A DNA stretch of 64,000 nt from CAVVAL01 sp963742725 (GCA_963742725.1 CAVUMX010000001.1:186001-250000), one strand, 5' to 3'; shown: positions 9,241 to 19,099, numbered from the stretch's first letter. Numbers and translations: made by a program. The notes: generated by a model from the letters alone, not told the origin.

Positions 9241-9786
9241 TCACCGGACGTCGTGCCAGGCCTTGGCGAGGAGCGCGCGGGTCTCGCCGAGGAGCTGCGG
9301 CAGGACCTTGGTGTGACCCACGACCGGCATGAAGTTGGTGTCGCCACCCCACCGCGGCACCAGGTGCTGGTGCAGGTGGGCGGCGATGCCGGCGCCGGCG
9401 ACATGGCCCTGGTTCATGCCGATGTTGAAGCCCTGGGCACCGCTGGCGAGCCGGACGGCCCGCATCGCGTGCTGGGTGAACGCGGCCAGCTCGGCGGTTT
9501 CCGGTCCGCTCAGGTCGGTGTAGTCGGCGACGTGGCGGTACGGGACGACCATCAGGTGCCCCGAGTTGTACGGGTACAGGTTCAGCAACGTGTACACGGT
9601 CTCGCCGCGCGCGACGACCAACCCGTCCTCGTCGGCCATGCCCGGCACCGCGCAGAACGGGCAGTCGCTGTCCTGCGCCGGCTTGCCCTCGCCCTTGATG
9701 TACGCCATCCGGTGCGGGGTCCAGAGGCGCTGGAAGTTGTCGGGCGCGCCGGCGCCTGCCTGAGGTTCCATCTGCGGGCCGGTCAT
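9241..9786 (-). CDS. HIT-domain nucleotide hydrolase/phosphorylase
   Basis: A 181-residue histidine-triad protein with the signature HLHQHLVPR near residue 140. An upstream zinc-ligand-like CPFC (DCPFCAVPG) places it with the AP4A phosphorylase/hydrolase-type HIT proteins of actinobacteria. Such enzymes act on dinucleoside polyphosphates or nucleoside phosphoramidates. I start it at MTGPQ (9786); an ATG two codons upstream is possible. It is downstream of thrS by 17 bases and probably cotranscribed. Confidence 0.9.
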   Translation of the reverse strand: MTGPQMEPQAGAGAPDNFQRLWTPHRMAYIKGEGKPAQDSDCPFCAVPGMADEDGLVVARGETVYTLLNLYPYNSGHLMVVPYRHVADYTDLSGPETAELAAFTQHAMRAVRLASGAQGFNIGMNQGHVAGAGIAAHLHQHLVPRWGGDTNFMPVVGHTKVLPQLLGETRALLAKAWHDVR

Positions 9787-9803
9787 GCCCACTGATCCTA
9801 GGG

Positions 9804-11807
9804 CTAGGCCGTGGGCCCTTCGTTGGTACGGGAACGGACGACGTCGAGGACGTGGGTGACCGCCTCGTCCAGTGGCACGCCGTTGCGCTGCGACCCGTCG
9901 CGGTACCGGAACGAGACCGTGCCGGCACCCATGTCGTCGTCGCCGGCGAGCACCATGAACGGGATCTTCTGCTTCTGCGCGTTGCGGATCTTCTTCTGCA
10001 TCCGCTCGTCCGAGGTGTCGACCTCGGCGCGCACGCCCTCGGCCTTGAGCCGCGCCACGAAGTCCGCCAGGTACGGCACGTGCGCGTCGCCGATGGGGAT
10101 GCCGACGACCTGGACGGGCGCCAGCCAGGCCGGGAACGCGCCCGCGTAGTGCTCGGTCATCACGCCGAAGAACCGTTCGATGGAGCCGAACAGCGCGCGG
10201 TGGATCAGGACCGGCCGCTGCCGGGTGCCGTCGGCGGCCTGGTACTCGAGCTCGAACCGCTCCGGCATGTTGAAGTCGAGCTGGATGGTCGACATCTGCC
10301 AGCTGCGGCCGATGGCGTCCCGCGCCTGCACGGAGATCTTCGGGCCGTAGAACGCGGCGCCGCCCGGATCGGGCACCAGCTCCAGCCCGGACGACTCGGC
10401 TGCCTGCCGCAGCGCCTCGGTCGCCTCTTCCCAGTCCGCCGGGTCACCGACGAACTTCGGGGAGTCGTCGCGAGTGGACAGTTCGAGGAAGAAGTCCTTC
10501 AGGCCGTAGTCCTTGAGGAGATCGAGGACGAAGCCGAGCAGGAACTTCAGCTCGTCCTGCATTTGCTCCTTGGTGGTGTAGATGTGCGAGTCGTCCATGG
10601 TCAGGCCGCGCACGCGGGTGAGGCCGTGCACGACACCCGACTTCTCGTACCGGTACACGGTGCCGAACTCGAACAGCCGCAGCGGCAGCTCCCGGTAGGA
10701 CCGCCCGCGCGACCGGAAGATCAGGTGGTGGAACGGGCAGTTCATGGGCTTGAGGAAGTACTCGGCTCCCTCCAGCTCCATGGGCGGGAACATGGTGTCC
10801 TTGTAGTACGGCAGGTGCCCCGAGGTCAGGAACAGCTGTTCCTTGGTGATGTGCGGGGTGTTGACGAACTCGTACCCCGACTCCTCGTGGCGCTTGCGGG
10901 AGTAGTTCTCCATCTCCCGCCGGATGATGCCGCCCTTGGGGTGGAACACGGCCAGGCCGGAGCCGATCTCGTCCGGGAAGCTGAACAGGTCGAGTTCGGT
11001 GCCGAGCTTGCGGTGGTCGCGCTTGGCGGCCTCCTCCAGCAGGCGCAGGTGCTCCTTGAGCGCGTCGCGCGACTCCCACGCGGTGCCGTAGATCCGCTGG
11101 AGCTGCGGGTTCTTCTCGCTGCCCCGCCAGTACGCGGCGGCGCTGCGCATCAGCTTGAACGCCGGGATCTTGCGGGTGGCCGGCAGGTGCGGGCCGCGGC
11201 ACAGGTCGGTCCAGACGAGGTCGCCGGACTTGGCGTCCAGGTTGTCGTACATGGTCAGCTCGCCGGCGCCGACCTCGACGCTCGCGCCCTCGGCAGCATC
11301 ACCCGCCGAGGACTTCAGGTCGATCAGTTCCAGCTTGAACTTTTCGTGCGCCAGTTCCTTGCGCGCGTCGTCGTCGCTGATCGGACGGCGACTGAACCGC
11401 TGGCCCGCCTTGACGATCTGCTGCATGCGCTTCTCGATCTGGCCGAGGTCGTCCGGGGTGAACGGGCGCTCGGGCAGGAAGTCGTAGTAGAAACCGTTCT
11501 CCACGGGCGGGCCGATGCCGAGCAGGGTGCCCGGGAACAGCTCCTGGACGGCCTGGGCCAGCACGTGCGCGGTGGAGTGGCGCAGCACCGCGCGACCCTC
11601 GTCGGAGTCCATCGGGACCGCGGTGACCTCGGTGTCGGCGTCCGGCGCCCAGGCCAGGTCGCGGAGTTGGCCGTCCGGGTCGCGCACGACGACAGCGCCG
11701 GACGGACCGTCGAGGGCGACCCCGGCGGCGATCAGCGCGTCGGCCGCCGTCGTCCCGGCGGGCACCACGACGGAGGTGGGCACGGCAGCGGGACCTGGTG
11801 CGGACAC
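9804..11807 (-). CDS. thrS: Threonyl-tRNA synthetase
   Basis: A 667-residue class II synthetase charging tRNA-Thr. In order: a TGS domain, the editing domain with [16 protein letters not shown], the catalytic core ([26 protein letters not shown], then [14 protein letters not shown]), and the C-terminal anticodon-binding domain. I chose the GTG at 11807 ([10 protein letters not shown]) because GGAG lies just upstream and it precedes the TGS domain; the open frame continues to 12119 without homology. No T-box leader is visible in the 220 bases upstream. Confidence 0.96.
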   Translation of the reverse strand: MSAPGPAAVPTSVVVPAGTTAADALIAAGVALDGPSGAVVVRDPDGQLRDLAWAPDADTEVTAVPMDSDEGRAVLRHSTAHVLAQAVQELFPGTLLGIGPPVENGFYYDFLPERPFTPDDLGQIEKRMQQIVKAGQRFSRRPISDDDARKELAHEKFKLELIDLKSSAGDAAEGASVEVGAGELTMYDNLDAKSGDLVWTDLCRGPHLPATRKIPAFKLMRSAAAYWRGSEKNPQLQRIYGTAWESRDALKEHLRLLEEAAKRDHRKLGTELDLFSFPDEIGSGLAVFHPKGGIIRREMENYSRKRHEESGYEFVNTPHITKEQLFLTSGHLPYYKDTMFPPMELEGAEYFLKPMNCPFHHLIFRSRGRSYRELPLRLFEFGTVYRYEKSGVVHGLTRVRGLTMDDSHIYTTKEQMQDELKFLLGFVLDLLKDYGLKDFFLELSTRDDSPKFVGDPADWEEATEALRQAAESSGLELVPDPGGAAFYGPKISVQARDAIGRSWQMSTIQLDFNMPERFELEYQAADGTRQRPVLIHRALFGSIERFFGVMTEHYAGAFPAWLAPVQVVGIPIGDAHVPYLADFVARLKAEGVRAEVDTSDERMQKKIRNAQKQKIPFMVLAGDDDMGAGTVSFRYRDGSQRNGVPLDEAVTHVLDVVRSRTNEGPTA

Positions 11808-12027
11808 GATGGGCTCCTTCGGTGTCGGACAGACGTCCCGCAGATGGTATCCGCGCGGGCGGTTCCCCTCCGACCCCATATCAATCGTCGCCGAACGTGA
11901 GCATTCATCACCTTTTCCAGCATATGAGACAGCTGCTGACCTTGGTCTCCACGCGGGGCAAGCTATCCCCGCGACGGGGACCGTAACTGTCCGCAGTTTC
12001 CGGAAGAGATGAAAGGCACCATCGACG

Positions 12028-12912
12028 ATGCCGGCGCGACTCCTTTCCGTCACCACCGCACTGCTGTTAGCCCTGACCGCCTGTTCGCATCCGTACGCCG
12101 AGGACTTCACGCTCCCCAACGGCTACGGCACCCTGCCCGCGGAGGAATTGCCAGGATCCGTCCAGAAGATCAAGGACCGCGGGGAACTACGGGTCGGCAT
12201 CAGCGTCGACGCGCCAGGGTTCGGCCTCCGAGACGCCAAGACCGGCGAGATCGAGGGCTTCGACGCCGAGATGGCCAGGCTCATCTCGATCCGCATCTTC
12301 GGCACCCCGAAGAAGGTCAAGTTCATCCAGGTCACGTCGGCGCAGCGGCCCGAGGTCCTGAAGAACGGCTCGGTCGACCTCGTCGCGGCCACATACACGA
12401 TCACGCCGGAGCGGGCCAAGATCATCGGCTTCGTCGGGCCGTACTTCAACGCCGGACAGGACATCCTCGTCAAGACCGGCAACAAGCAGATCAAGAACGT
12501 CGGCAACCTGGCCGGTAAGAAGGTGTGCACGCAGGCGGGCACGACCTCGCTCGACCAGCTGAAGAAGGCCCAGCCCAAGGCTCTCGTGACGACCACCGAC
12601 AGCTACACGAAGTGCACAGAGGGGCTCCAGAAGGGCGTCTACGACGCCGTGACCACGGACAACGTGATCCTCGCGGGCATCGCGGCGGCGAGCCTCGGGG
12701 AGCTGTCCCTCGTCGGGGAGCTGTTCAGCGACGAGCCGTACGGCATCGGGATCGCCCGTGACGACACCGACATGCGGACGTTCCTCAACGAGACGCTGAC
12801 GATGGTCTTCCTCAACGGCGACTGGAACCGGGCGTGGATGCGGACGCTCCACCACTTCTTCGGCCCGGCGCCGGAGATCCCGACGCTCGCGCCTAACCCG
12901 GGCGCGGCGTGA
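12028..12912 (+). CDS. Solute-binding lipoprotein of a glutamate-type ABC transporter (orphan)
   Basis: A 294-residue family 3 periplasmic-type binding protein. A lipoprotein signal peptide ends in the lipobox LTAC (Cys 19). It is followed by the family blocks [31 protein letters not shown] and [16 protein letters not shown], as in GluB. No permease or ATPase gene is adjacent, so it is either an orphan receptor or partners a transporter elsewhere. Codon 14, inside the signal peptide, is TTA, a rare codon in such genomes. The gene ends inside a 23-bp tandem repeat shared with the convergent rlmA end. Confidence 0.88.
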   Translation: MPARLLSVTTALLLALTACSHPYAEDFTLPNGYGTLPAEELPGSVQKIKDRGELRVGISVDAPGFGLRDAKTGEIEGFDAEMARLISIRIFGTPKKVKFIQVTSAQRPEVLKNGSVDLVAATYTITPERAKIIGFVGPYFNAGQDILVKTGNKQIKNVGNLAGKKVCTQAGTTSLDQLKKAQPKALVTTTDSYTKCTEGLQKGVYDAVTTDNVILAGIAAASLGELSLVGELFSDEPYGIGIARDDTDMRTFLNETLTMVFLNGDWNRAWMRTLHHFFGPAPEIPTLAPNPGAA

Positions 12913-12972
12913 ACGCCAGAATCAACGCGGCGTGAGCGCCTGAATCAACGCGGCGTGAACGTCCAGATCGTG
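12904..12972. repeat. Three tandem 23-bp units spanning the convergent stop codons
   Basis: The units 12904-12926, 12927-12949 and 12950-12972 all begin gcggcgtga and differ at a few bases. The first contains the stop of the binding-protein gene. The third encodes the end of the RlmA-type protein, whose stop falls in the second. It looks like duplication of one gene's 3' tail. Confidence 0.85.
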
Positions 12973-13859
12973 ACCGAGAGGGTCACCGGGTAAGGGTCGG
13001 GCAGCGCGGCGATGGCCTCGTCCAGCGCCGCGCGGTCGACGTGCCACGCGCTCGGCCCCATCAGGACGAGCGCGCGCACCGCGGCCGCGTCCAGCGCCAG
13101 CCGCTCGGCGTGCCGTTCGGCGCCGAGCAGGGCGAAGTCGCCGCCGAGCTGGTCGCGGAGCCGGGCGTCCTTCTTTTCGTCCACGGTGAGGAGCCCGAGC
13201 GTGGTGACCAGTTCGGCGAGGTGGTCCGGGCGCGGGGTCACGACGACGAGCCGCCCGCCGGGCCGCAGGATCCGGCGCAGTTCGGCAGGGCTGCGCGGCG
13301 CGAAGACGTTCAGGACCAGGTCGGCGGCGCCATCCCGGACCGGTAGCTGACGCCACGCGTCCGCGACGACCGCCCCGATCCGCTCGTGCGCCTTGGCCGC
13401 CTGCCGGACGGCGACCTTCGAAACGTCGAGCGCCACGCCGGTCGCGCCCGGCAGGGCGTCCAAGATCTGAGCCAGGTAGTAGCCGGTACCGGCGCCGACG
13501 TCCACGACCACGTCGCCGGCCACCGCGCCCGCCACCGGCGCGGCTCCGCGCGCCACGGCGCCTGCCACCGGAGAGGTCAGGCCGCCCGCCATCGGAGAGG
13601 TCACGCCGCCCGCCGCGGCGCGTAGGGCATTGGCCAGGCCGGCGTAGTAGCCCGCGGCCAGGAACTCCGTCCGGGCGGCGACCATGCCCGCGGTGTCGGC
13701 CGTGCCGGTCCGGGCCCCGGCGGGCAGGAGGCTCACGTAGCCCTGTTTCGCCAGGTCGTGGCTGTGCCCGTTCGCGCAGCGCAGGACCCGCTCGTCAAGC
13801 GCCAGACCGGCGCCGCAGTGCGGGCAGGCCAGGACGTCGACGACGTCCGCTAGCGCCAC
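12945..13859 (-). CDS. RlmA-type 23S rRNA (guanine-N1) methyltransferase
   Basis: A 304-residue SAM-dependent methyltransferase with an N-terminal zinc site CPHCG...CANGHSH typical of RlmA(I)/RlmA(II)/TlrB. These enzymes methylate G745 or G748 of 23S rRNA; RlmA(II) types can affect macrolide sensitivity. The SAM loop is VVDVGAGTGYY. An in-frame, Ala/Gly/Pro-rich stretch (about residues 80-115, GGVTSPMAGGLTSPVAGAV) lies just before the SAM loop. It is encoded by tandem 24-bp repeats at 13566-13613 and is absent from the family core. The GTG start overlaps the purC end by 10 bases. Confidence 0.87.
   Translation of the reverse strand: MALADVVDVLACPHCGAGLALDERVLRCANGHSHDLAKQGYVSLLPAGARTGTADTAGMVAARTEFLAAGYYAGLANALRAAAGGVTSPMAGGLTSPVAGAVARGAAPVAGAVAGDVVVDVGAGTGYYLAQILDALPGATGVALDVSKVAVRQAAKAHERIGAVVADAWRQLPVRDGAADLVLNVFAPRSPAELRRILRPGGRLVVVTPRPDHLAELVTTLGLLTVDEKKDARLRDQLGGDFALLGAERHAERLALDAAAVRALVLMGPSAWHVDRAALDEAIAALPDPYPVTLSVTIWTFTPR
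13566..13613. repeat. In-frame tandem 24-bp repeat within the RlmA-type gene
   Basis: Two adjacent 24-base units (13566-13589, 13590-13613) differ at only two positions. They encode the repeated octapeptide-like pattern AGG(V/L)TSP(M/V). Being a multiple of three, they keep the frame. Confidence 0.8.
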
Positions 13860-14725
13860 GTCTCGCCGGTGAGCCGTTCGTACACCTCGACGTACCGGGC
13901 GCGGGTGGCGGCGATGACGTCCTCGGGGACCTCGGGGCCGGGCGCGCGCTGGTCCCAGCCGGTGGACACCGCCCAGTCGCGGACGAACTGCTTGTCGAAG
14001 GAGCGCTGCGTCTGGCCGGGCTTCCATTCGGCGGCGTCCCAGAACCGCGACGAGTCCGGGGTCAGCACCTCGTCGCCCAGCGTCAGCTCGCCGTCGGCGG
14101 ACCAGCCCAGCTCGATCTTCGTGTCGGCGACGATCACGCCGCGCTCGGCGGCGATCCGGGCGCCGCGCCAGTACACCTCCAGGGTGATGCGGCGCAGCTC
14201 GTCGGCGACGTCGGCGCCGACCTGGCCCTCGACCTCGGCGTACGTCATCGGCTGGTCGTGGACGCCGACGCTCTCCTTGGTGGTCGGCGTGAAGATCGGC
14301 GTGGGCAGCTTCGCCGCCTCCACCAGCCCGGCCGGCAGCGGGACGCCGCACACCGCGCCGGTCGCCTCGTACTGCTTCATCCCGAGGCCGGTGAGGTAGC
14401 CGCGCGCGATGCACTCGACCTGCACCATCTTCAGCCGCTTCACCCGGATCGCCCGCCCGGCGAACTCGGCCGGCACGTCGGTCGACACCACGTGGTGCGG
14501 CACGACGTCCGCGAGCTGGTCGAACCACCACAGCGACAGCTGCGTGAGGATCGCGCCCTTGTCCGGGACAGGCGTCGGCAGCACCACGTCGTAGACCGAC
14601 ATCCGGTCGCTCGCCACGAGGAGCAGTTCGTCCGGGCCTGCGGCATAGACGTCGCGGACCTTGCCGGAATGCAGCAGCTGGAGCTGCCCCGCGCCACTGC
14701 CCGCGCCGCTGTCTGCCGTCGTCAC
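13850..14725 (-). CDS. purC: Phosphoribosylaminoimidazole-succinocarboxamide synthase (SAICAR synthetase)
   Basis: PurC ligates aspartate to CAIR in purine synthesis. The 291-residue protein shows the ATP-grasp-like N-terminal SGKVRDVYAAGPDELLLVASDRMSVYD. The signatures VECIARGYLTGLG, FTPTTK and DTKIELG are also present. The GTG at 14725 has a strong ribosome-binding site (agggggac). Length and motifs are normal. Confidence 0.96.
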   Translation of the reverse strand: MTTADSGAGSGAGQLQLLHSGKVRDVYAAGPDELLLVASDRMSVYDVVLPTPVPDKGAILTQLSLWWFDQLADVVPHHVVSTDVPAEFAGRAIRVKRLKMVQVECIARGYLTGLGMKQYEATGAVCGVPLPAGLVEAAKLPTPIFTPTTKESVGVHDQPMTYAEVEGQVGADVADELRRITLEVYWRGARIAAERGVIVADTKIELGWSADGELTLGDEVLTPDSSRFWDAAEWKPGQTQRSFDKQFVRDWAVSTGWDQRAPGPEVPEDVIAATRARYVEVYERLTGETWR

Positions 14726-14861
14726 CTGGGTCCCCCTGAGAATGTCCCGACTTGGACTTAGAACTACCACAGCGCCTCGTCCGAACGGCCGCCGGTGCTC
14801 CCCCGGACGGCCGTTGACCCCGATGTTCACCGCGCGGACCGTGTCCCGTGGGGGTGGGGAG

Positions 14862-16538
14862 ATGAGGTCGCGGCGGATCGGCGCGTGCGTCGTACTGATG
14901 CTTCTGTCCGGCGCACCGGCGACCGCCGCGACCCAGCCCGTGGGTGACGCCACGGCGACGGTCGAGACCACACCCGTACTGAGTTCCGGCGACGCCGCGG
15001 ACGATCCGGCGATCTGGGTACACCCGACCGACCCGGCCCGGTCGGTCGTCATCGGCAACGACAAGGGCGGCGCGCTGGAGGTGTACGACCTGTCCGGCGC
15101 CCGCATCCAGCGGATCGCCGAAGGGTTCTTCGGCAACGTCGACGTGCGCGGTGACCTTGTCGCGGTGTACCGGCTCGGACTCCGCCTGTACCGGATCGAC
15201 CCGGTGACCAGGACGCTGTCCAACGTCACCGACCACGCCAGCGGCAGCTTCGCGACCGGATTCGGCGGCGAGGGCCTGTGCCTGTGGGGTGGGGGCGGCG
15301 GCCAGGTCCACGCGTTCGTGAACGCCCGCGACGGCCGTATCGCCCAGTACGTGCTGGGCGACGCCGACGCGGACGGGCTGGTGGAGGCACAGCAGGTCCG
15401 GGCCTGGGACGTCGGCGGCGAGGTGGAGGGGTGCGTCGCGGACGACGGCCTGGGGCAGCTGTACGTCAGTGAGGAGGACATCGGCATCTGGAAGTACGCC
15501 GCCGACCCGGGTGCCGGGCTCGCCCGGACCCGGGTCGACGCGGTCGTGGCCGGCGGCGGCCGGCTGCTGCCCGACATCGAGGGACTGGCGATCGTCTACC
15601 AGCCGGGCGGCACCGGCTACCTGATGGTGTCCTCGCAGGCCGGTTCGAACACCAACAACTTCTATGCCGTGTACGAACGGCAGGGCGCGAACACGTTCCT
15701 GCGGACGTTCAGGGTCGTCGCCGGCCCCCAGACCGACAGTTGCGGCTGGACGGACGGCATCGACGCTGTCGCCGCGAACCTCGGACCGGCGTTCCCGAAC
15801 GGCATGTTCGTGTGCCAGGACAACCAGAACCTCGCGCCGGGGACGACCGGCAACCAGAACTTCAAGTTCGTCCCGCTCGAACGCGTCGTGGGCCTCGACG
15901 CGGAACCGCCGCCGCCGAGCCCCGTCGCGTTCCGGGGAGTGGCGCAGTTCACCGGCAACGTCCGGACGGCGACCGTGGTCACGCCCGGCACGACCCAGCC
16001 CGGGGACGGGAGCCTGCTGTTCGCCAGCCTCAACGTGGCGACCGTGACCGTCACGCCGCCGGCCGGCTGGACGCAGGTCGCGAACGTCGTCACCGGGTCC
16101 CAACGCACGTTCGTGTGGCAACGGGTCGCTGTGGCCGGGGACGCCGGCCGTCCCGTGAGCATCGGGTTCGGCGCCTACACGAAGGTCGCCGTGCAGCTCG
16201 CCGCGTACGGGGGCACGGCGGCCACGGATCCCGTCGCGGCCTTCGCCGTCCGGTCCGACCCGGCGAACACCACGAGCCATCCGACGCCGGTGGTGGCTGC
16301 CGGCGCCGGGAGCTGGCTGGTGTCGTACTGGGCCGACAAGTCGTCCACCACGACGGACTGGGTACCGCCGGGTGGTGTCGGGCAGCGGAGCGAGCTGGCC
16401 GGTACCGGCAGCGGACGGATCGCCGCCCTGCTCGCCGACAGCGGCGCGCCGGTCCCGGCGGGCACGGTCGGCGGCCTCGTCGCCACGACGAACGCCGCCT
16501 CCCGCGCGACCACCGTCAGCATCGTCCTGACGCCGTAG
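14862..16538 (+). CDS. Secreted beta-propeller phytase with C-terminal extension
   Basis: A 558-residue exported protein. A signal peptide (RSRRIGACVVLMLLSGAPATAA) precedes a calcium-dependent beta-propeller phytase domain, about residues 35-370. Family blocks are DDPAIWVHPTDPARSVVIGNDKGG, GLAIVYQPGGTGYLMVSSQAGSN and the final ANLGPAFPNGMFVCQD. It would release phosphate from phytate outside the cell. A further domain of about 180 residues (PVAFRGVAQFTGN to the end) resembles a secreted beta-sandwich and is not part of the propeller. The ATG at 14862 has a ggggaG ribosome-binding site. Confidence 0.9.
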   Translation: MRSRRIGACVVLMLLSGAPATAATQPVGDATATVETTPVLSSGDAADDPAIWVHPTDPARSVVIGNDKGGALEVYDLSGARIQRIAEGFFGNVDVRGDLVAVYRLGLRLYRIDPVTRTLSNVTDHASGSFATGFGGEGLCLWGGGGGQVHAFVNARDGRIAQYVLGDADADGLVEAQQVRAWDVGGEVEGCVADDGLGQLYVSEEDIGIWKYAADPGAGLARTRVDAVVAGGGRLLPDIEGLAIVYQPGGTGYLMVSSQAGSNTNNFYAVYERQGANTFLRTFRVVAGPQTDSCGWTDGIDAVAANLGPAFPNGMFVCQDNQNLAPGTTGNQNFKFVPLERVVGLDAEPPPPSPVAFRGVAQFTGNVRTATVVTPGTTQPGDGSLLFASLNVATVTVTPPAGWTQVANVVTGSQRTFVWQRVAVAGDAGRPVSIGFGAYTKVAVQLAAYGGTAATDPVAAFAVRSDPANTTSHPTPVVAAGAGSWLVSYWADKSSTTTDWVPPGGVGQRSELAGTGSGRIAALLADSGAPVPAGTVGGLVATTNAASRATTVSIVLTP

Positions 16539-16553
16539 TCCTCACCGGACGGA

Positions 16554-16868
16554 TCAGCGGCAGCCAGCGACCCAGTCGCTGTGCCAGGCCGGCGCCGGAA
16601 GGCCCACCCACGAAACCCACGTACCGGGCTGGACGGTCTTGAAGTCGCCGTAGCAGCCGTAGAACTCGTCATAGGGCTGGACGGTGATGGTGGACGGGCC
16701 ACAGTTCTTGTAGGTCAGGTTGAAGTAGCCCCTTTCCCCGCTCTGGATGTAGGTCGACTTCGACCAGCACGGTACGACCGGATCCGCCGCCGCGGGGGAC
16801 GCCGCGACGAGCGACACCCCACCGGCGAGCAGGGCGACGGCGGCGAGGGCAGCACGCTTGATACGCAT
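16554..16868 (-). CDS. Small secreted four-cysteine protein
   Basis: A 104-residue protein with a clear Sec signal peptide (MRIKRAALAAVALLAGGVSLVAASPAAA, cleavage after AAA). The mature part of about 76 residues is rich in Tyr, Trp and Gly. It has four cysteines (VPCW, KNCG, YGCYG, AGCR) that could form two disulfides. I do not recognise the family. It is the last of three small secreted proteins on this strand between 16.5 and 21.2 kb. AGGA lies upstream of the ATG. Function unknown; an exported peptide or bacteriocin-like factor is only inference from context. Confidence 0.75.
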   Translation of the reverse strand: MRIKRAALAAVALLAGGVSLVAASPAAADPVVPCWSKSTYIQSGERGYFNLTYKNCGPSTITVQPYDEFYGCYGDFKTVQPGTWVSWVGLPAPAWHSDWVAGCR

Positions 16869-17015
16869 CTTTCCTCCAGAATCGGTCTCGACTCTCGAAC
16901 ACCACTATTCGAGCAAAGACCGCTTTCCGGACGCTTTCACTCTGCCTTCAGAACGCTTTCACCGTCGGAGACCGGGCCCGCCAATCCCCGACGGCGTGCG
17001 GGCAGACGCCTGCGA

Positions 17016-17312
17016 CTAGTAGCCGATCCACGCGTCGTGCGCGGTGTCGCCGCTGTGGCAGGTGTTGCTCGTCGACGTGCCGCTGCGGCGCGGCGTCGTC
17101 AGCACCGTGTAGCTGCCCGTGCGGCTGTTCTTGCACAGGATGCCGAGCGTCCACCAGACCTCGGCGCTCTTCGGGCAGCCGCCGATCGCCTTGCCGGCCC
17201 ACTCGTTCTCGTCGAAGTAGTCGTAGTACGCGTAGCACCCGTTCGACGCCTTGCCCTCGGCGTGCGCGGCCGGGACGGCCACGACGCCGACCGCACCGAC
17301 GACAGCGACCAT
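17016..17312 (-). CDS. Small secreted four-cysteine protein
   Basis: A 98-residue protein whose hydrophobic N-terminus (MVAVVGAVGVVAVPAAHA) reads as a signal peptide, cut after AHA. The mature part has four cysteines (NGCYAY, GGCPK, ILCKN, NTCHS). The start is uncertain: the only in-frame ATG leaves the signal peptide without a basic n-region. The sequence just upstream would encode a better one (IPRALVRFAAST) if a one-base shift joined it to the ATG at 17367. So either a non-standard start or a small frameshift is present. Unknown family; it lies 127 bases after the FtsX-type permease stop. Confidence 0.6.
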   Translation of the reverse strand: MVAVVGAVGVVAVPAAHAEGKASNGCYAYYDYFDENEWAGKAIGGCPKSAEVWWTLGILCKNSRTGSYTVLTTPRRSGTSTSNTCHSGDTAHDAWIGY

Positions 17313-17438
17313 CGTGGACGCGGCGAACCGGACTAACGCTCTCGGAATCGACGACGGAATTCCCCATGCGAGTCGGATGACGAACGGCCATCACCTTAGG
17401 CGGCACCACCGTCCATTCGCGGCGGAACCACCGAAGGT

Positions 17439-18500
17439 TCAGCGGTTCTTGAAGTAGGCGAACAGGTGCCGTTCGTGGACGGTGAACAAGGCGACCACCG
17501 CCCCGATCAGCGCGGCGAGCGCGGCGGCGGCCGGGCCGCGGATGTCCACGAAGTACACCGCCACCGGGTCGCCGGCAGCGCGGACGCCGACGGCCAGCGC
17601 GGCGGCCGCCAGTACGAGCGCGCCGAGCGCCCAGGCCGCCGTCTCGATCAGCGCCGTGGCCAGGATCGCGCGGCGGGACTCGCCCATGTGCAGCGCGCTC
17701 GCCATCTCCAGCCGCCGGACCCGGATGGCCACGAACCCGAGCAGCAGGCCGGTCAGGACGCAGCCGGGCAGTGCCCAGCGCGTCGTCCGTCCGGAGAACT
17801 CGCCGACGCCGTCGAACCGCGTCCCGCGGCTGGTGTTGAGCTGGCCGATCGTGACGGGATCCGTCGTGGTCGTGTCGACCGCCAGTCCGGAGTAGAGAAG
17901 GTTGTCGCGCTCCTCCGACAGTGGCCACACGTCGGCCCAGCACTCGTCGAACCGGCCGGTCGCCGGCTGCGGCAGGAGTGCGGCGTAGGTGAGCCGGTTG
18001 TCGCGGCCGTCGTCCGGGTAGTCATACGTCCCGGCGACGGTGAGCGTGCCCGCGGTCGTCGCCAGCTCCTGGCCCGGCTTCACGCCGAGGGTCTTCGCGA
18101 GTCCGGTCGGCAGCCAGGCGCCCGACGGCCCGGCGGCCGTGCCGCCCAGGATCTCGACGAGCCCCGGGGTGACGGCGTACGCGGGGATCGGGTTGGCGAT
18201 CATCGCCCGCAGGACGACCGCGTCCGCCTCCCTGAGCGCCCCGGCTGACCGCACCCCGTCGACCGTGCCGAGCCGCTCGCACGCCGCCGCGTCGGTGGTC
18301 CCCCGAGCGACCATCACGCGGACCGACGATCCGGACGACACGAAGTCGGCCGCCTTCCGCTCGATGCCGATGATCGAGCGGGCGTCGACGATCGCGAGTC
18401 CGGCGGCGATAGCGGCGAGCAGGATGGCCAGCGGCAACGCGCGCGCCGTCCCGCTGACGACGTTCCGGTACGCCTCCGACAGGACCTCGCGCGGGTTCAC
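17439..18500 (-). CDS. FtsX/MacB-type ABC transporter permease
   Basis: A 353-residue permease. One N-terminal helix (about residues 21-44) is followed by an extracellular domain of about 180 residues. Three C-terminal helices follow (ALPGCVLTGLLLGFVAIRV, LIETAAWALGALVLAAAALAVGV, AAAALAALIGAVVALFTV). This is the MacB-like single-unit layout used for mechanotransmission or export rather than nutrient import. Its GTG start overlaps the ATPase stop by four bases. Together with the ATPase it resembles the transporter pair associated with lactococcin-972-type peptides. Confidence 0.82.
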   Translation of the reverse strand: MNPREVLSEAYRNVVSGTARALPLAILLAAIAAGLAIVDARSIIGIERKAADFVSSGSSVRVMVARGTTDAAACERLGTVDGVRSAGALREADAVVLRAMIANPIPAYAVTPGLVEILGGTAAGPSGAWLPTGLAKTLGVKPGQELATTAGTLTVAGTYDYPDDGRDNRLTYAALLPQPATGRFDECWADVWPLSEERDNLLYSGLAVDTTTTDPVTIGQLNTSRGTRFDGVGEFSGRTTRWALPGCVLTGLLLGFVAIRVRRLEMASALHMGESRRAILATALIETAAWALGALVLAAAALAVGVRAAGDPVAVYFVDIRGPAAAALAALIGAVVALFTVHERHLFAYFKNR

Positions 18501-19099
18501 CGGTCCGCCGCCAGGTCGATGACGTGCGTACACGCCGCCCGGGTGTGCGGGTCGTGGGTGGCGATGACGACGATCGTGCCGTCCTGGGCGACCTCGCCCA
18601 GCGTCTCGTTGACGGTCGCCGCCGTGGTGATGTCGAGCTGGGCGGTCGGTTCGTCGACGAGGAGCAGGTCCGGTGCGGAGCACACCGCCCGTGCGAGCAT
18701 GAGCCGCTGCGCCTCGCCGCCGGACAGCTCGCGGAACGGCTGCCGGGCGACCTTCGCCAGCTTGAAACGCTCCAGGACGCCCGTCGCGTGGCGTTCCGCG
18801 TCCCGCCGCGACTGTCCTTTCGCCAGCAGCGGCAGGCAGACGTGGTCGAGCGCGGCCCGGCCCGGCACGCCGTACGGGTTCTGGAAGACCCAGCCGGTGC
18901 GCTCCACGCCCGTCATCTCCACCGTGCCCTCCGTGGGTACGACCCAGGTCGCGAGGATCGACAGCAGCGTCGACTTGCCCGACCCGGACGGCCCGCACAG
19001 CCCCACGATCTGCCCTGGACGCAACGTGAAGTCGAGGCCCGTGAACAGCGACGCCGTACCGGGGAAGCGGTGTCCCAGGCTCGTCGCCGTCACGAGCAT
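18497..19099 (-). CDS. ABC transporter ATPase of the MacB/lactococcin-972 type
   Basis: A 200-residue nucleotide-binding domain with Walker A GPSGSGKST (residues 36-44), Q-loop WVFQNPYG, signature ELSGGEAQR, Walker B LLLVDEPT and a switch histidine in IATHD. It is short and single-domain, as for MacB/LolD-like ATPases paired with FtsX permeases. It overlaps both neighbours (10 bases with the adaptor, 4 with the permease), so the three proteins are almost certainly made together. Confidence 0.87.
   Translation of the reverse strand: MLVTATSLGHRFPGTASLFTGLDFTLRPGQIVGLCGPSGSGKSTLLSILATWVVPTEGTVEMTGVERTGWVFQNPYGVPGRAALDHVCLPLLAKGQSRRDAERHATGVLERFKLAKVARQPFRELSGGEAQRLMLARAVCSAPDLLLVDEPTAQLDITTAATVNETLGEVAQDGTIVVIATHDPHTRAACTHVIDLAADR

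Noticed and set aside
11808..12027. T-box or other riboswitch upstream of thrS
   Set aside because: No T-box core (AGGGUGGNACCGCG-like) or specifier stem can be recognised in the 220-base leader.
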